Of a stretch of DNA of 7,656 bases, positions 6,365 through 7,656 are shown piece by piece. Position 1 is the stretch's first letter. Each line of letters begins with the position of its first letter. This stretch comes from Deltaproteobacteria bacterium. GTDB lineage: Bacteria > Bdellovibrionota_F > JAHFAK01. Both the position numbers and the translations under genes were made by a program. The notes below the pieces were generated by a model. That model did not search any database and had not been told where the DNA came from. It was given only the letters and a program-made list of their open reading frames with translations. Where the stretch lies: positions 1 to 7,656 of the forward strand of contig JAHFAK010000097.1 of assembly GCA_023250585.1 (NCBI GenBank), in the 5' to 3' direction.

Positions 6365-7656
6365 TAGTGAATAGAGTCATCCAAAATTCCCAATTCATCG
6401 GCGATGTCGAGAACCGTAAAGCGGCCACGAATATAACGGGCAGACTGAATCGCTCGATGAGCTAATTCATCTGAAACTCCAATGTCTTTAAAGTGTAGTG
6501 GACACTCGGCTTCTGTTAAGTAGTGCTTAATTTTTGGTGGAGTATGTACCAATGAAAATGCTTCTTTTTGCATGCGAGGCCAGAGAGCGGAGAGTTCATT
6601 TTTCCATGTGGCGATTATAGGAATTTTTTTCTTAAACTCATTGGTAATTAATGCTCTATCGTCTGGGAATAATTTTGCAATTTCTCGATCGTAATCAATA
6701 TGTTGTTTGGCGAGCAGAGTTTGTACATCAGTAATGGACAATTTTTTGAGCTCTTCGTAAATTGCGGAAGAAATTCGTACGCCTAAGCCGACTTGCAAAC
6801 CATGATATGCATAGACATTCTGACCATGCTTATGTGCGTACATATCAAGAAAATGCGAGATGAGATGCTCGCCTCCTGATGCTGGCGATGATGCTCCTGC
6901 AATAACCATCGAGAATCCGCCGAGATGTAAACCTTCAAGTAAACCTGCAACTGAATTTCGATCGCGAGAAATTAATTCCTTTCCTTTGGTGATATATTTT
7001 TTCTCAGCTTCAGTTGCTATTTGAAATGGTAATAAACAGAACGGTTCGTTGGTAAGCATTGATGAAATACACCAATCGGCATTTGCAAATGATTTGGCGA
7101 GGCTGTCGGCAAATCCTGATTTAATAAGTAAAAGCGGACTTTCGGCCAGTATGTCAATATCTGCAATTACTCCTCGTGCAGGAGATACAGGGAGTGTAAC
7201 TTTTAAACCATGCGATAAAAAGGCAGCAACATTCGATGTATATGCATTCATTGAAGGAGCCGTCGGGAAACAAAAAACAGGAATTTTTAAAATATTTGCG
7301 CTATATTTGCCAATATCAGTAATGCTTCCTGTTCCAACCGTAAGTATTGCCGATACATTGGTTGAAGCATTAATGACTTTTGTTATATGTTTTTCTTCAG
7401 CATGGACAGCTTCTCCCCGTTCGGGTTTCAGCACGAGGGATGTTATTTTTCCTTTGCTTTGGAGCGTTTCTTTGCATTTTTTTCCCGCAATTTCATAGGT
7501 GATCGCATCGCTGAGAATAAGAATATTCAAGCTCTTGTCAGGCATAAGGCGTTGAAGAAAAGATGGAAGTTCTGCACATGCATTTTTCTTTGAGATAACT
7601 TCTTGAGTAGGGATAAAATGTTCGCGATTACAGGAGGAACAGGTGAATTTTTTATT
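6358..7656 (-). CDS. sn-Glycerol-1-phosphate dehydrogenase-like protein, 5' end beyond the window
   Basis: Probably reduces dihydroxyacetone phosphate to glycerol-1-phosphate with NAD(P)H, as in the G1P dehydrogenase / AraM branch of the iron-type alcohol dehydrogenase fold; another polyol substrate is possible. The frame stays open to the window edge, giving 432 visible residues. An internal ATG (complement of 7543-7545) is not the true start, because the 37 residues before it look like family sequence (CSSCNREHFIPT, then an ELPSFLQRL helix). Visible parts, numbered from the edge: Cys6-Cys9-His13, nucleotide-binding GTGSITD (108-114), PTAPSMNAY (131-139), and probable metal ligands Asp184 (GFADSLAK), His264 (GGEHLISH) and His285 (YHGLQVG). 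Their spacing of 80 and 21 residues fits the family. The C-terminus has ARYIRGRFTVLDIADELG. It is longer than typical archaeal enzymes (about 350 residues), which suggests the bacterial type. It converges on the exported-protein gene, and its stop lies inside an inverted repeat. Confidence 0.88.
   Translation of the reverse strand, partial: NKKFTCSSCNREHFIPTQEVISKKNACAELPSFLQRLMPDKSLNILILSDAITYEIAGKKCKETLQSKGKITSLVLKPERGEAVHAEEKHITKVINASTNVSAILTVGTGSITDIGKYSANILKIPVFCFPTAPSMNAYTSNVAAFLSHGLKVTLPVSPARGVIADIDILAESPLLLIKSGFADSLAKSFANADWCISSMLTNEPFCLLPFQIATEAEKKYITKGKELISRDRNSVAGLLEGLHLGGFSMVIAGASSPASGGEHLISHFLDMYAHKHGQNVYAYHGLQVGLGVRISSAIYEELKKLSITDVQTLLAKQHIDYDREIAKLFPDDRALITNEFKKKIPIIATWKNELSALWPRMQKEAFSLVHTPPKIKHYLTEAECPLHFKDIGVSDELAHRAIQSARYIRGRFTVLDIADELGILDDSIHYF

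Noticed and set aside
7049-7498. 149-residue open frame on the plus strand
   Set aside because: It lies wholly opposite the well-conserved dehydrogenase gene and has no recognisable motif; it is an antisense shadow.
6358-7656. Archaeal origin of the window based on the G1P dehydrogenase
   Set aside because: The bacterial-type promoter, the Shine-Dalgarno-like site with signal peptide, and the long N-terminally extended form of the enzyme favour a bacterium.

Overview
The window looks like bacterial chromosome from an AT-rich lineage that I cannot place to phylum. Three things argue for a bacterium: a consensus sigma-70-type promoter (TTGACA ... TATAAT), a gene with a Shine-Dalgarno-like GGGGG and a Sec-type signal peptide, and a long sn-glycerol-1-phosphate-dehydrogenase-like protein with an N-terminal Cys/His motif, as in bacterial rather than classical archaeal members. 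The classical -35/-10 promoter argues against Bacteroidota proper, although the pyrimidine genes resemble the type found there.

Layout, left to right: (1) carA (1-1068, +) and carB (1213-4401, +) encode the two subunits of carbamoyl-phosphate synthase. Both look more like the corresponding parts of the eukaryotic CAD protein than like E. coli CarA/CarB. The gap between them is almost filled by a perfect 38-bp inverted repeat (1084-1121 / 1161-1198). (2) A 93-bp gap holds a strong-looking promoter. It drives a 516-residue exported protein (4495-6045, +) that appears to be built from three degenerate receiver (CheY-like) modules. I recognise no named family for it. (3) A 312-bp non-coding stretch (6046-6357) contains a GC-rich island, a 15-position long-range helix, a perfect 18-bp GC palindrome and a second long perfect inverted repeat (24-bp arms). 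It is a good candidate for a structured RNA or structured 3' UTR followed by a hairpin boundary. (4) On the minus strand, convergent with the exported protein, lies a glycerol-1-phosphate-dehydrogenase-like gene (6358 to the window edge). It stays open to base 7656, so its start is outside the window.

How the genes work together: CarA and CarB act as one enzyme. CarA releases ammonia from glutamine, and CarB uses it with bicarbonate and 2 ATP to make carbamoyl phosphate for pyrimidine and arginine synthesis. The exported receiver-like protein has its own promoter, and nothing seen ties it to pyrimidine synthesis. The dehydrogenase is a separate, oppositely oriented unit.

The items most worth following up are the exported triple receiver-like protein, the unassigned structured non-coding region, and the CAD-like character of the split carA/carB pair.
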